From Arthrobacter sp. zg-Y769 (GTDB taxonomy: Bacteria; Actinomycetota; Actinomycetes; Actinomycetales; Micrococcaceae): a stretch of 64,000 nucleotides of DNA. Positions 1 through 7,997 of this stretch are shown here, piece by piece (the first letter of the stretch is position 1; each line of letters starts with the position of its first letter). The DNA is taken from NCBI RefSeq assembly GCF_020907405.1, contig NZ_JAJJOE010000004.1, forward strand, positions 248,001 to 312,000. Direction: 5' to 3'. Below the pieces are notes generated by a model. That model worked only from the letters and a program-made list of their open reading frames with translations, ran no database searches and was not told the DNA's origin. The translations under genes were made by a program, and so were the position numbers.

Positions 1-246
1 CACGGTGTCGGCGATGACCGTGGTGCGGTTGTCTGCGTACCACTGGCCGGGGGCTAGCTGCAGGCGGAGCCGGTCCAGGGTTCCGGCGAGGAAGGCCTTG
101 CTCAGCGGCGGCCGGTCATAGGGCAACCCGGCCGGGTCCACCAGCGACAGCTCACCGGCGTAACCGTGCCGGCGGAGTTCGCGGACGGCACTGAAACCGG
201 CAATTCCGCCGCCCACCACGGCGATCGACGCGGGGGCAGCAACCAT
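1..246 (-). CDS. FAD-dependent ferredoxin reductase, N-terminal part (runs off left edge)
   Basis: Only the first 82 codons are present. The N-terminus reads VAVVGGGIAGFSAVRELRRHGYAGE-like and contains the GxGxxG dinucleotide-binding fold followed by the PYDRPPLSK motif. That motif is typical of FAD/NAD(P)H reductases serving ring-hydroxylating or P450 systems. The start ATG overlaps the stop codon of the Rieske ferredoxin gene (TGATG), so the two are translationally coupled. By family knowledge the enzyme passes electrons from NAD(P)H to the adjacent Rieske ferredoxin. The oxygenase partner is not in view. The class is secure; the substrate system is unknown. Confidence 0.85.
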   Translation of the reverse strand, partial: MVAAPASIAVVGGGIAGFSAVRELRRHGYAGELSLVDPAGLPYDRPPLSKAFLAGTLDRLRLQLAPGQWYADNRTTVIADTV

Positions 247-590
247 CAGGCGTCGAGCGGGCTCACGTTGGGGTATAGCCAGACGCCGCCGTCGCGCACG
301 TCAACACGGTGCGCCTTGGTGTTGATAAGGGCCGGCAGGCACAGGGCTTCGCCGGTGCGGAGGCAGAACCGTGCCGAATGGATGGGGCATTCCACCTCGT
401 CGCCCTCGATCCACCCGTCGGCAAGGGAAGCGTCCTCATGCGTGCAGGTGTCATTGAGCGCATAAAACCGCCCGTTGTCGCTGTGGAAGACGGCAATGTC
501 GTCTGCCGTGCCCGCCGTCTCCGCATCCACCGTGAGGGCCTCGCCCTCATCTATCTCGTCGACATCGGCAACGCGAATACCCTCGCTCAT
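246..590 (-). CDS. Rieske [2Fe-2S] ferredoxin
   Basis: A small electron-transfer protein of 114 residues with the paired Rieske ligands CTH and CPIH near residues 49 and 67, which bind a [2Fe-2S] cluster through two Cys and two His. The start MSEGIRV was preferred over an upstream in-frame ATG because GGAAGG lies just before it. Its size and standalone nature match the ferredoxin component of multicomponent dioxygenases, and the ferredoxin reductase gene follows with overlapping stop and start. Which oxygenase it serves cannot be told from this window. Confidence 0.85.
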   Translation of the reverse strand: MSEGIRVADVDEIDEGEALTVDAETAGTADDIAVFHSDNGRFYALNDTCTHEDASLADGWIEGDEVECPIHSARFCLRTGEALCLPALINTKAHRVDVRDGGVWLYPNVSPLDA

Positions 591-644
591 GCCCTTCCTT
601 CCCCGGCGCCAGGCCAAATAACGTGCTGCTCTTAGGTCAACACG

Positions 645-1160
645 TTACCCCGGCAGCGGAGGGACGAGCGGCCCCTCATGCTGTGCACCCGCCGGAGCCG
701 GTCTGTGCGGGGCCTGCTGCTGCCTGCCGCGTTCCAGCGCGCGGATGAGCGTGATCAACTCCGACCGCAGCTCCGGGCCGATTCCGGCAGTGGACGTGTC
801 CTGCTCCAGGTTTTCGGCGTCGGCGAGCAGTTTCTGCCCGCGCTCCGAGATGGCCATCCATCGTCCGGACCGGCCAACCGTCTCGCCGGGCACCTCCTCC
901 ACAAGGCCCTGAGCGACCATGCTCACCAGTGCCGTGCCCAGGGTCTGCGCGGTAACGCGCAGGCGCCGGGCCAGTTCCGCACGCCGCATGGGTCCGTCCG
1001 CCAGGAGGATCCGCAGCACGGTGACGCGTTCCTGGGTCAGCCCCACGGCACGCAGTTTGTTGTCTACTTCTCGTCTTACCAGTCTTGCAGCCGTTGAGAG
1101 CAGCCGCACGGGTTCCCAGTCCCCCTCGTTCTGCATCTTCCTGCTTCCCTGATACGTCAT
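645..1160 (-). CDS. MarR-family transcriptional regulator
   Basis: A winged-helix regulator of about 171 residues. The DNA-binding region includes RAELARRLRVTAQTLGTALV followed by a wing with VGRSGRWMAIS, the pattern of MarR proteins. The long N-terminal extension of the open frame was dropped. The chosen ATG has an AGGA upstream; a second ATG eight codons later with GGGA and AGGAAG nearby is also possible. It lies just upstream of, and on the same strand as, the Rieske ferredoxin and reductase genes, so it may control them. The ligand is unknown. Confidence 0.75.
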   Translation of the reverse strand: MTYQGSRKMQNEGDWEPVRLLSTAARLVRREVDNKLRAVGLTQERVTVLRILLADGPMRRAELARRLRVTAQTLGTALVSMVAQGLVEEVPGETVGRSGRWMAISERGQKLLADAENLEQDTSTAGIGPELRSELITLIRALERGRQQQAPHRPAPAGAQHEGPLVPPLPG

Positions 1161-1245
1161 TGGTAGGCGGTCCTGCTCCGCTGAAACAATCAGTGTGCTT
1201 ACTATTTCAACGCCAAAGAGGGGGTACTTGTCAAGCCGGGTCAAG

Positions 1246-1875
1246 TTAGCGGGCTGCCCACTGGCGGAACACGCGGACGGCGTCACCGCCGCCTTCGATG
1301 CTCACATTGGCCGCGGCACGCCGTCCCATGGCGTGCAGTGCGAGGTCCACCACGTCCCCGGAAACCAGCACCGACGGGCTGCCCTTCTTCACCCGGCGCC
1401 GGCCGGAACCGGGCAGGGCCAGCTCCACGCCCACGGGGCTGCCGCGGTATCCCATCCGCGCCATCAGGCCCAGCTGCTTCCACAGCGCCTGCTGCTCCCC
1501 GGCGGGAAGCACCCGCGGTGCTGCCATGACGCCTGCACGGCGGATGTCCTCGTGATGAATGACGTATTCCACCAGGTTCGCCGCATCCAGCCGGTACGGC
1601 GAGAACCGGGCCGGCCCGGCAGCGAACCGGTCCACCAGTGCGGCATACCCGTCCGGGGTGCCCGCGGCGTCGGCTTCGGCACCCAACTGCTTTTCCTGGC
1701 CGGGCTTGGGCCGGCGCACCGCATCGGCGGCGATCTTCCAGGGCGCGTGTTCCCGCAGCACCAGATGGGCCAGCAGCCGGCGCACGTCCCATCCTTCACA
1801 CAGCGTCGGCGCCAGCGGATCGGCCTCCCGCAGCGTCCGGACCAATTCCGCGCGTTCCGTCTCCACCCATGCCAT
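1246..1875 (-). CDS. TIGR03085-family metal-binding protein (DinB/maleylpyruvate isomerase-like fold)
   Basis: A protein of 209 residues starting MAWVETERAELV, with an AAGGAG site eight bases before the ATG. The N-terminal pattern PTLCEGWDVRRLLAHLV and the later VEYVIHHEDIRRA match the actinobacterial TIGR03085 family, related to mycothiol-dependent isomerases and the DinB four-helix bundle, where His residues bind a metal. The biochemical role of the family is not established. The gene reads toward the MarR regulator on the same strand, but no functional link is evident. I trust the family assignment more than any enzymatic function. Confidence 0.7.
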   Translation of the reverse strand: MAWVETERAELVRTLREADPLAPTLCEGWDVRRLLAHLVLREHAPWKIAADAVRRPKPGQEKQLGAEADAAGTPDGYAALVDRFAAGPARFSPYRLDAANLVEYVIHHEDIRRAGVMAAPRVLPAGEQQALWKQLGLMARMGYRGSPVGVELALPGSGRRRVKKGSPSVLVSGDVVDLALHAMGRRAAANVSIEGGGDAVRVFRQWAAR

Positions 1876-1975
1876 AACAATCTCCTTCACGTTGAACCTG
1901 CACCGGTTTTCCGCCTTTTCCAGGCGGCTCCCTCCGGCTTTGCGGCCTGCGGCCAACATTAGCCATCCAACCCCC

Positions 1976-2003
1976 TTTACCCCTACCTACTGACGCGTAG
2001 CAT
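1976..2003 (+). promoter_or_regulatory. possible promoter of the VLCAD-like gene
   Basis: TTTACC and TAGCAT are separated by 16 bases, each matching four of six positions of the sigma-70 hexamers. They lie about 80 bases upstream of the ATG at 2085. This is a weak prediction in GC-rich DNA. Confidence 0.3.
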
Positions 2004-2084
2004 GGTCCCCACAGTGAGCCGAGGTTGCTACGCCGGTACCGGTATCGGCGTATGGCGGCGCGGCCGTGACCGAGGAGAAATCCC

Positions 2085-4055
2085 ATGAGCACCACTGACA
2101 TTCATGACGCCAGCCGGAACCGAAGCGCCCGCAGAATCAAAGAGCGCGTGGTAACCGAGCAGGACGCCCGCAACGCCACAGAAGCAGCCCGCGATACCGG
2201 GGAATCCCGCCCGAGTTTCGCCAAGGGAATCTATCTGGGAAATTACAATCTCGATCTGGTGGGCTCGCTGCCGCCGGCGGACCTCGATGAGGAGGCCCGC
2301 GCCCAGCTGTTCCTGGAAGCACTGACCGAGTACTGCCGGACCATGGACGGCCTGGCCATCGAGCGGACCGGCGTGATCCCGGATGAGAACCTGCGCGGAC
2401 TCGCGGACCTGGGGGTATTCGGTATCAAGATCCCCCAGCACTACGGCGGGCTCGGGCTGTCCCTGCTGAACTACGGACGCGCGCTGATGATCCTGGGCAC
2501 CGTGCACCCCAGCCTCGGGGCGCTGGTCTCCGCCCACCAGTCCATCGGCGTGCCGGAGCCGGTGAAGGTCTTCGGCAACGAGGCGCAGAAGGAGGAGTAC
2601 CTGCCGCGCTGCGCCGCCGGGGCGGTGACCGCCTTCCTGCTCACCGAGCCCGACGTCGGTTCCGACCCGGCGCGGCTGCGCACCACGGCCATCCCCTCCG
2701 AAGACGGCAGCGAATACGTCATTGACGGCGTGAAGCTCTGGACCACCAACGGCGTGATTGCCGAACTGGTGGTGGTGATGGCCGCCGTTCCGCCGCACGG
2801 CGAACATAAAGGCGGCATCAGCGCATTCGTGGTGGAGATGTCCGCCCCGGGCATCACGGTGGAGAACCGCAATAACTTCATGGGCCTGCGCGGCATCGAG
2901 AACGGCGTCACCCGGTTCACCAACGTCCGCGTTCCGGCAGCCAACCGTTTGGGCCGCGAGGGCCAGGGCCTGAAGATCGCCCTGACGACGCTGAACACCG
3001 GGCGCCTCTCCATTCCGGCCATGTGCGCGGCCTCGGGGAAATGGTCGCTGAAGATTGCCCGCGGCTGGTCCGGCGCCCGGGAACAGTGGGGACGGCCGAT
3101 CGGCCGGCACGAGGCCGTGGCCAAGAAGCTCGCCTTCATTGCGGCCACCAGCTTTGCCCTTGAGGCAGTCTTCGAACTCGCCGCCGAACTGGCCGACGCC
3201 GGCACCAAGGACATCCGCATCGAGGCGGCCCTGGCGAAGCTCTGGGCCAGTGAAATGGCCTACAACGTTGCCGACGAGCTGGTGCAGGTGCGCGGCGGAC
3301 GCGGCTTCGAGACGGCCGATTCCCTCGCCGCCCGCGGTGAGCGGGCGGTCCCGGCGGAGCAGCAGCTGCGGGACCTGCGCATTAACCGGGTGTTTGAGGG
3401 CTCCACCGAGATCATGCACCTGTTCATTGCACGGGAAGCCGTGGATGCGCACCTTTCCGCGGCCGGGGACCTGGCGGTGGCGGATGCCCCGGTGGGCGCC
3501 AAGGCACGGGCGGCGCTGAAGGCCAGCGGCTTTTACGGCAAGTGGCTGCCGACCCTCGCGGCAGGCAAGGGCAACGTGCCCACGTCCTACGCCGAGTTCG
3601 GCCTGCTTGCCCGGCATCTGCGCTACGCCGAGCGGGCCTCGCGCCGGCTGGCCCGCTCCACCTTCCTCGGCATGGCGCGCTGGCAGGCCGGACTGGAACA
3701 TCATCAGGTCTTCCTGGGCCGGATTGTGGATATCGGCGCGGAGATCTTCGCCATCTCGGCCTCGTGTGTCCGCGCCATGAAGATCCGGCGGGAGGATCCG
3801 GCCGAGGGTGAAAGCGCGTTGGAGCTCGCGGACGCCTTCAGCCGGCAGTCCCGGGTGCGGATCGAGTCCCTGTTCGACGGTCTCTGGAACAACTCCGACG
3901 CCGCCGACCGGCAGCTTTCCAAGGGAGTCCTGGACGGACGCTACACCTGGCAGGAGGACGGCGTACTGGACGGGTCCGAGGGCACCGGGCCGTGGATTTC
4001 CGAGAATGCCCTCGGCGACGCACCGAAGGAGAACCTGCACCGCCGGTACCGGTAG
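2085..4055 (+). CDS. VLCAD-like acyl-CoA dehydrogenase
   Basis: An FAD enzyme of 656 residues that introduces the alpha,beta double bond into acyl-CoAs in beta-oxidation. The length, with about 220 residues beyond the core, matches the VLCAD/ACAD9 type rather than the usual 390-residue dehydrogenases. LTEPDVGSD (186-194) is the flavin/substrate-contact signature, and VFEGSTEIM around residue 436 carries the expected catalytic glutamate (E438). GAGGAG sits just before the ATG. It stands upstream of a TetR-controlled cluster of acyl-CoA genes on the same strand but is separated from it by the TetR gene. The chain-length specificity is inferred from domain length only. Confidence 0.88.
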   Translation: MSTTDIHDASRNRSARRIKERVVTEQDARNATEAARDTGESRPSFAKGIYLGNYNLDLVGSLPPADLDEEARAQLFLEALTEYCRTMDGLAIERTGVIPDENLRGLADLGVFGIKIPQHYGGLGLSLLNYGRALMILGTVHPSLGALVSAHQSIGVPEPVKVFGNEAQKEEYLPRCAAGAVTAFLLTEPDVGSDPARLRTTAIPSEDGSEYVIDGVKLWTTNGVIAELVVVMAAVPPHGEHKGGISAFVVEMSAPGITVENRNNFMGLRGIENGVTRFTNVRVPAANRLGREGQGLKIALTTLNTGRLSIPAMCAASGKWSLKIARGWSGAREQWGRPIGRHEAVAKKLAFIAATSFALEAVFELAAELADAGTKDIRIEAALAKLWASEMAYNVADELVQVRGGRGFETADSLAARGERAVPAEQQLRDLRINRVFEGSTEIMHLFIAREAVDAHLSAAGDLAVADAPVGAKARAALKASGFYGKWLPTLAAGKGNVPTSYAEFGLLARHLRYAERASRRLARSTFLGMARWQAGLEHHQVFLGRIVDIGAEIFAISASCVRAMKIRREDPAEGESALELADAFSRQSRVRIESLFDGLWNNSDAADRQLSKGVLDGRYTWQEDGVLDGSEGTGPWISENALGDAPKENLHRRYR

Positions 4056-4064
4056 GTCCGGCGG

Positions 4065-4676
4065 TTAGGCCGCACCCACCGCGCCGCGGCAGATCTGCAC
4101 GTAGCGCACCGCCAGTTCCTCCGGGCTGAGCGGGCCGCCGGCGCGATACCACTGGGCCACTCCGGTGCACATGGTGGTAACCGCCCGGCTGGCGTCCTTG
4201 GGATAGCCGGTGGCGAAGCGGCCGGTGCGGGCGGCTTCGGCGACGACGTCGTCGAGCAGTTTCTGCTGCCGGTCGCGGGCGGCGATATGCCCGGCCCGGG
4301 CGGGGCCTTCCAGGCTGCGGATCTCGCTGGCCGCGATGAAGGCGTGTTCCCAGCGGTAGGCGTGGACCAGGACCAGGCATTCGACCAGCAGGGCAAACCG
4401 TTCCTCGACGTCCCCGCCTGCCTCGGTGAGGGCGGCGGTGCTGCGCGCGTAGAGATCCGCCATGGCGGATTCGGCTATCCCCACCAGCAGCGCCTGCTTG
4501 GACGGGTAGTGGTGGTAGATGCCGGGCACCGACAGCCCGGCGCGGGTGGCGACGGTCCGGATGGTGGTGCCGTGGTAACCGTGCTCCACGAAGCAGTCCA
4601 GTGCGGCGCGCAGCAGCGGCGGCAGGGCCGGGACGGAGAAGTCCCGCCAGGCGGGCGGCATGCGGGCCTCGGTCAT
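4065..4676 (-). CDS. TetR-family transcriptional regulator
   Basis: A repressor of 203 residues with the N-terminal helix-turn-helix region TTIRTVATRAGLSVPGIYHHY, which fits the TetR family. The start MTEARMPP was chosen because AAGGGGA precedes it; the longer open frame upstream lies antisense to the divergent SDR gene. It is divergent from the SDR/dehydrogenase/kinase cluster, and a strong inverted repeat in the shared upstream region is the probable operator. The ligand is likely an acyl-CoA or hydroxyacid intermediate of the cluster (inference). Confidence 0.85.
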   Translation of the reverse strand: MTEARMPPAWRDFSVPALPPLLRAALDCFVEHGYHGTTIRTVATRAGLSVPGIYHHYPSKQALLVGIAESAMADLYARSTAALTEAGGDVEERFALLVECLVLVHAYRWEHAFIAASEIRSLEGPARAGHIAARDRQQKLLDDVVAEAARTGRFATGYPKDASRAVTTMCTGVAQWYRAGGPLSPEELAVRYVQICRGAVGAA

Positions 4677-4742
4677 GGTGTCCCCTTTGAAGGTGGATAT
4701 GTGACCCTTGACACTTTTCGGGGGCCTGCACCAGACTAACCA

Positions 4743-4762
4743 TACCGAGCGGTCGCTCGGTA
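4743..4762. promoter_or_regulatory. probable TetR operator (perfect inverted repeat)
   Basis: TACCGAGCG-GT-CGCTCGGTA is a perfect inverted repeat with 9-bp arms and a 2-bp centre. It lies between the divergent TetR (start 4676) and SDR (start 4792) genes, where a repressor could control both. The ACCGAGCG half-site resembles known TetR operators in actinobacteria. Confidence 0.7.
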
Positions 4763-4791
4763 GAAGCTGGAAACGGAAGTTGGCGCCACAC

Positions 4792-5598
4792 ATGACGGAA
4801 CAGACGCCGGAGCAGGCGCCGGAGCACGGCATAGCCAGGCCCCGTCTCGAAGGCAAAACCGCCGTTGTCACCGGCGCCAGCTGCGGCATCGGGCTGGCCA
4901 TCGCCCGGCGGCTGGTCGCCGAAGGCGCGAAGGTCTGCATCACCGCCCGCAACATCGGGCCACTGAAGGAAGCCGCCGCCGAATTCCCGGAAGGCACGGT
5001 GCTGGCAATGGCCGGCAAGTCCGACGATCCGGAGCACCGTGCCGAGGTGCTGGACGCCGTCGCCCAGGCCTGGGGCCGGCTGGACATCCTCGTGAACAAC
5101 GCCGGGGTGAACCCGGTGTACGGCCCGCTGAGCGAGCTGGACCCGGAGGCCGCCCGCCGCATCCTGGACGTCAACGTGCTCGGCACCCTCGCCTGGGTGT
5201 CGGCCGTCTGCGCCCACGAAGCCCTGGACTTCCGGGGCCGCGGCGGTTCGGTGCTGAACCTCTCCTCGGTCTCGGCGCAGACCCCCGCCGCCGGCATCGG
5301 CTTCTACGGCATCAGCAAGGCCGCCGTGGAACAGCTCACCCGCACCCTCGCCGTCGAGCTGGCCCCCACCGTGCGGGTGAACGCGCTGGCACCCGCCGTC
5401 GTCAAGACGCAGTTTGCGCGCGCCCTGTACGAGGGCCGCGAGGAGAAGGTCAGCTCCGCCTACCCGCTCAAGCGGCTCGGCACCCCGGAGGATGTCGCCG
5501 GGGCAGCCGCCTTCCTCGCGTCCGACGATGCCGCCTGGGTCACCGGGCAGATCATCAACCTCGACGGCGGCCTGCTGGTGGCCGGCGGCTCGGCCTGA
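4792..5598 (+). CDS. SDR-family NAD(P)-dependent oxidoreductase
   Basis: A short-chain dehydrogenase of 268 residues. TGASCGIG (27-34) is the nucleotide-binding motif, NNAG follows, and the active site includes LSSVSA and Y172-x3-K176 (YGISK). The acidic or neutral residue after strand beta-2 was not resolved well enough to choose NAD over NADP. It is the first gene of a tight cluster: the dehydrogenase gene follows after 32 bases and the kinase 5 bases after that. In the levulinate pathway of Pseudomonas an SDR (LvaD) oxidises 3-hydroxyvaleryl-CoA, and a similar role here is plausible but inferred. The ATG at 4792 is preferred because the longer frame would run through the operator. Confidence 0.85.
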   Translation: MTEQTPEQAPEHGIARPRLEGKTAVVTGASCGIGLAIARRLVAEGAKVCITARNIGPLKEAAAEFPEGTVLAMAGKSDDPEHRAEVLDAVAQAWGRLDILVNNAGVNPVYGPLSELDPEAARRILDVNVLGTLAWVSAVCAHEALDFRGRGGSVLNLSSVSAQTPAAGIGFYGISKAAVEQLTRTLAVELAPTVRVNALAPAVVKTQFARALYEGREEKVSSAYPLKRLGTPEDVAGAAAFLASDDAAWVTGQIINLDGGLLVAGGSA

Positions 5599-5630
5599 CC
5601 GTTTCCACCGCACCCCCTAAGGACACCTTC

Positions 5631-6884
5631 ATGAGCACCCTTACGCCGGAGATCGAAGACCTGCGCCTGCGGACCCGCGAATTCATCCGCGGCACCGTGA
5701 TGCCCGCCGAACCCCGGCCCGGCGCCGTCGTTCCGGATGCCCTGCTGGAGGACCTCCGCACAGCCGCCAAAGCCGCCGGCGTCTTCGCCCCGCACGCGCC
5801 CCGGGAATACGGCGGGCAGGGCGTTCCGCTGGAACACTGGTCCCCCATCTTCCAGGAGGCCGGCTATTCGCTGATCGGCCCCTCGGCACTGAACTGCATG
5901 GCCCCGGACGAGGGAAACATGCACATGCTGCACCTGATCGGCAGCGAGGAGCAGAAACGCCGCTACCTCGCCCCGCTCGTCGCCGGCGAGGCCCGCTCCT
6001 GCTTCGGCATGACCGAGCCGCACCCGGGCGCCGGATCGGACCCGGCCGCCCTGCGCAGCAGCGCCGCGAAGGTGGACGGCGGCTGGCTGATCAACGGGCA
6101 CAAACGGTTCACCAGCGGCGCCAACAACGCCGCGTTCTGCATTGCCATGGTGCGCACGGACGCCGTGGACGGCGCCCCCGCCGGAGCCACCATGCTCCTG
6201 GTGGACATGGACGCCCCCGGGGTGCGGATCGGCGAGCAGCTGCACACCATGGACCGCGCGATCGGCGGCGGACATCCGCACGTGCACTTCGAGGACGTGT
6301 TTGTGCCCGACGGCGCCGTGCTCGGCGCACCCGGGGAGGGCTTCCGCTACGCGCAGGTCCGGCTCGGGCCGGCCCGGCTGACCCACTGCATGCGCTGGCT
6401 CGGCCTGGCCCGGCGGTCTCTGGACATTGCGCTGGACCGCACCAACCGGCGGGAAATCTTCGGCTCGGTGATGAACGAGCTCGGCCTGGCCCAGGAGATG
6501 ATCGCCCAGTCCGTCATCGATATTGAAACCTCCGACGCGATCATCACCAAGACCGCCGCCCTGCTGGAGGCCGATGCCAGGGCCGGCTCGGCCCTGTCCT
6601 CGGTGGCCAAGGCGCACACCTCCGAGGCGGTGTACCGGGTGATCGACCGCAGCCTGCAGCTGTGCGGCGGCGACGGCGTCACCGACCGGCTGCCGCTGGC
6701 CTCCTACCTCAACGAGGTCCGTGCCTTCCGCATCTATGACGGCTCCAACGAGACGCACAAGTGGGCCATCGCCCGCCGCGCGTCCGCCGGCCGCCGCCGC
6801 GAGGTGGAGCGCGGCGCGCAGGATCTCGCCGATGTGTCCCGCCCGGCGAACGACGCCGGTTTCCCCGCCGAAGCGAAAGCCTGA
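5631..6884 (+). CDS. ACAD10/11-like acyl-CoA dehydrogenase
   Basis: A flavoprotein of 417 residues of the acyl-CoA dehydrogenase family. The MTEPHPGAGSD motif starts near residue 127. The usual catalytic YEG motif is replaced by YDGSNETH (369-376), with Asp in place of the general-base Glu. ACAD10/11 proteins also carry a D-G motif there. The next gene encodes an APH-type kinase; in human ACAD10/11 these two domains are fused. Family knowledge therefore suggests it eliminates phosphate from, or otherwise processes, a 4-phosphoacyl-CoA made by the kinase. It could instead be an ordinary branched-chain acyl-CoA dehydrogenase. Confidence 0.82.
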   Translation: MSTLTPEIEDLRLRTREFIRGTVMPAEPRPGAVVPDALLEDLRTAAKAAGVFAPHAPREYGGQGVPLEHWSPIFQEAGYSLIGPSALNCMAPDEGNMHMLHLIGSEEQKRRYLAPLVAGEARSCFGMTEPHPGAGSDPAALRSSAAKVDGGWLINGHKRFTSGANNAAFCIAMVRTDAVDGAPAGATMLLVDMDAPGVRIGEQLHTMDRAIGGGHPHVHFEDVFVPDGAVLGAPGEGFRYAQVRLGPARLTHCMRWLGLARRSLDIALDRTNRREIFGSVMNELGLAQEMIAQSVIDIETSDAIITKTAALLEADARAGSALSSVAKAHTSEAVYRVIDRSLQLCGGDGVTDRLPLASYLNEVRAFRIYDGSNETHKWAIARRASAGRRREVERGAQDLADVSRPANDAGFPAEAKA

Positions 6885-6889
6885 ACCCG

Positions 6890-7987
6890 ATGCACACCAC
6901 CGCCGACGGCGCCGAAGTTGTCGCCACCCGCTCCGATGCCGAAGCGCTTGCCTCTCCGCCGCTGCTGATCCTGGACGAGGTCACCGCGTTCTTCGACGCG
7001 CACGGCCTGGGGTCGGGGCCGCTGTCCTGGCAGCAGATCGGGGACGGGCAGTCCAACATCACCTACCGGATCCGGCGCGGAAACGAGGACTTCGTGCTGC
7101 GCCGCGGCCCGCGCCCGCCGCTGCCGCGCTCCACCCATGACATGGTCCGCGAGGCCCGGATCCAGCAGCTGCTGCGCGTCCAGGGTGTGCCGGTGCCGGA
7201 AATCCTGGCCGTGTGCGAAGACGAGTCGGTGCTCGGGGTGCCGTTCTACGTGATGGGTTTCCTCGACGGACTGGTCATCACCAAGACCATCCCGCCCGCC
7301 CTGTCCTCGAGGGAGGACCGGCGGGCCACCAGCGCCGCCGTCGTCGACACCCTGGTGCGTATCCATTCCGTGGACGTGAGCGGCGGGGACCTCGCCTCGT
7401 TCGGCAAGCCGGAGGGCTACCTGCAGCGTCAGGTGGCCCGGTTCTCCGGGTTGTGGGAGGTCAACACCATGCGCACCCTGCCCGAGGTGTCCCGGATCGG
7501 CAGCTGGCTGGCGGACAACGTCCCCGACAGCCAGGCCGCGGCTGTGCTGCACGGGGATTACCGGCCCGGAAACCTGATGTTCGCTCCGCACTCCCCCGCA
7601 CGCGTTATTGCCGTTCTGGACTGGGAGATGTCCGCCGTCGGCGATCCGCTGGCGGACCTGGGGTACCTCACCGCCACCTATTCCGAACCCGGCAGCGCCG
7701 CCACCCCGCTGGAGCTGACCGGGGTGACCCGCAACCCGGGCTATTACACCCGGGCGGACATCATTGAGGCGTACCGCGAGCGGATGGACGTGGACCTGGA
7801 GGCCCTGCCCTGGTACCAGACCCTGGCGCTGTGGAAGGCGTCGATTTTCTGCGAGGCCATCTACACCCGCTGGCTCAAGGGCGAGCGCCCCAATGACAAG
7901 GTGTTCGGCCCGTCGCTGGAGGCCGGCGTGCCGCAGCTGTTGCGCGCTGCCGCCGGGTTCGCCGGGCTGGCGCCGGCACCGCTGTAG
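6890..7987 (+). CDS. APH-type phosphotransferase (hydroxyacyl-CoA kinase-like)
   Basis: A kinase-fold protein of 365 residues. HGDYRPGN (221-228) is the Brenner-like catalytic loop, and DWE (244-246) followed by GDPLADL is the metal-binding region of the choline/aminoglycoside kinase family. QSNITYRI near the N-terminus corresponds to the nucleotide loop. It begins 5 bases after the ACAD10/11-like gene. The pairing matches the APH-ACAD fusion of ACAD10/11 and the LvaA/LvaC pair of Pseudomonas, where the kinase phosphorylates a 4-hydroxyacyl-CoA. Antibiotic resistance is unlikely given the context. The substrate is inferred. Confidence 0.82.
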   Translation: MHTTADGAEVVATRSDAEALASPPLLILDEVTAFFDAHGLGSGPLSWQQIGDGQSNITYRIRRGNEDFVLRRGPRPPLPRSTHDMVREARIQQLLRVQGVPVPEILAVCEDESVLGVPFYVMGFLDGLVITKTIPPALSSREDRRATSAAVVDTLVRIHSVDVSGGDLASFGKPEGYLQRQVARFSGLWEVNTMRTLPEVSRIGSWLADNVPDSQAAAVLHGDYRPGNLMFAPHSPARVIAVLDWEMSAVGDPLADLGYLTATYSEPGSAATPLELTGVTRNPGYYTRADIIEAYRERMDVDLEALPWYQTLALWKASIFCEAIYTRWLKGERPNDKVFGPSLEAGVPQLLRAAAGFAGLAPAPL

Positions 7988-7997
7988 CTTCCGGCTG

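Noticed and set aside
2028-4040. A 670-codon open frame antisense to the VLCAD-like gene
   Set aside because: Shadow frame typical of GC-rich DNA; composition is Gly/His/Arg-rich without any motif, while the sense frame has full acyl-CoA dehydrogenase motifs.
6890-7987. Aminoglycoside resistance gene
   Set aside because: The APH fold is present, but context with an ACAD10/11-like dehydrogenase and an SDR points to acyl-CoA metabolism.
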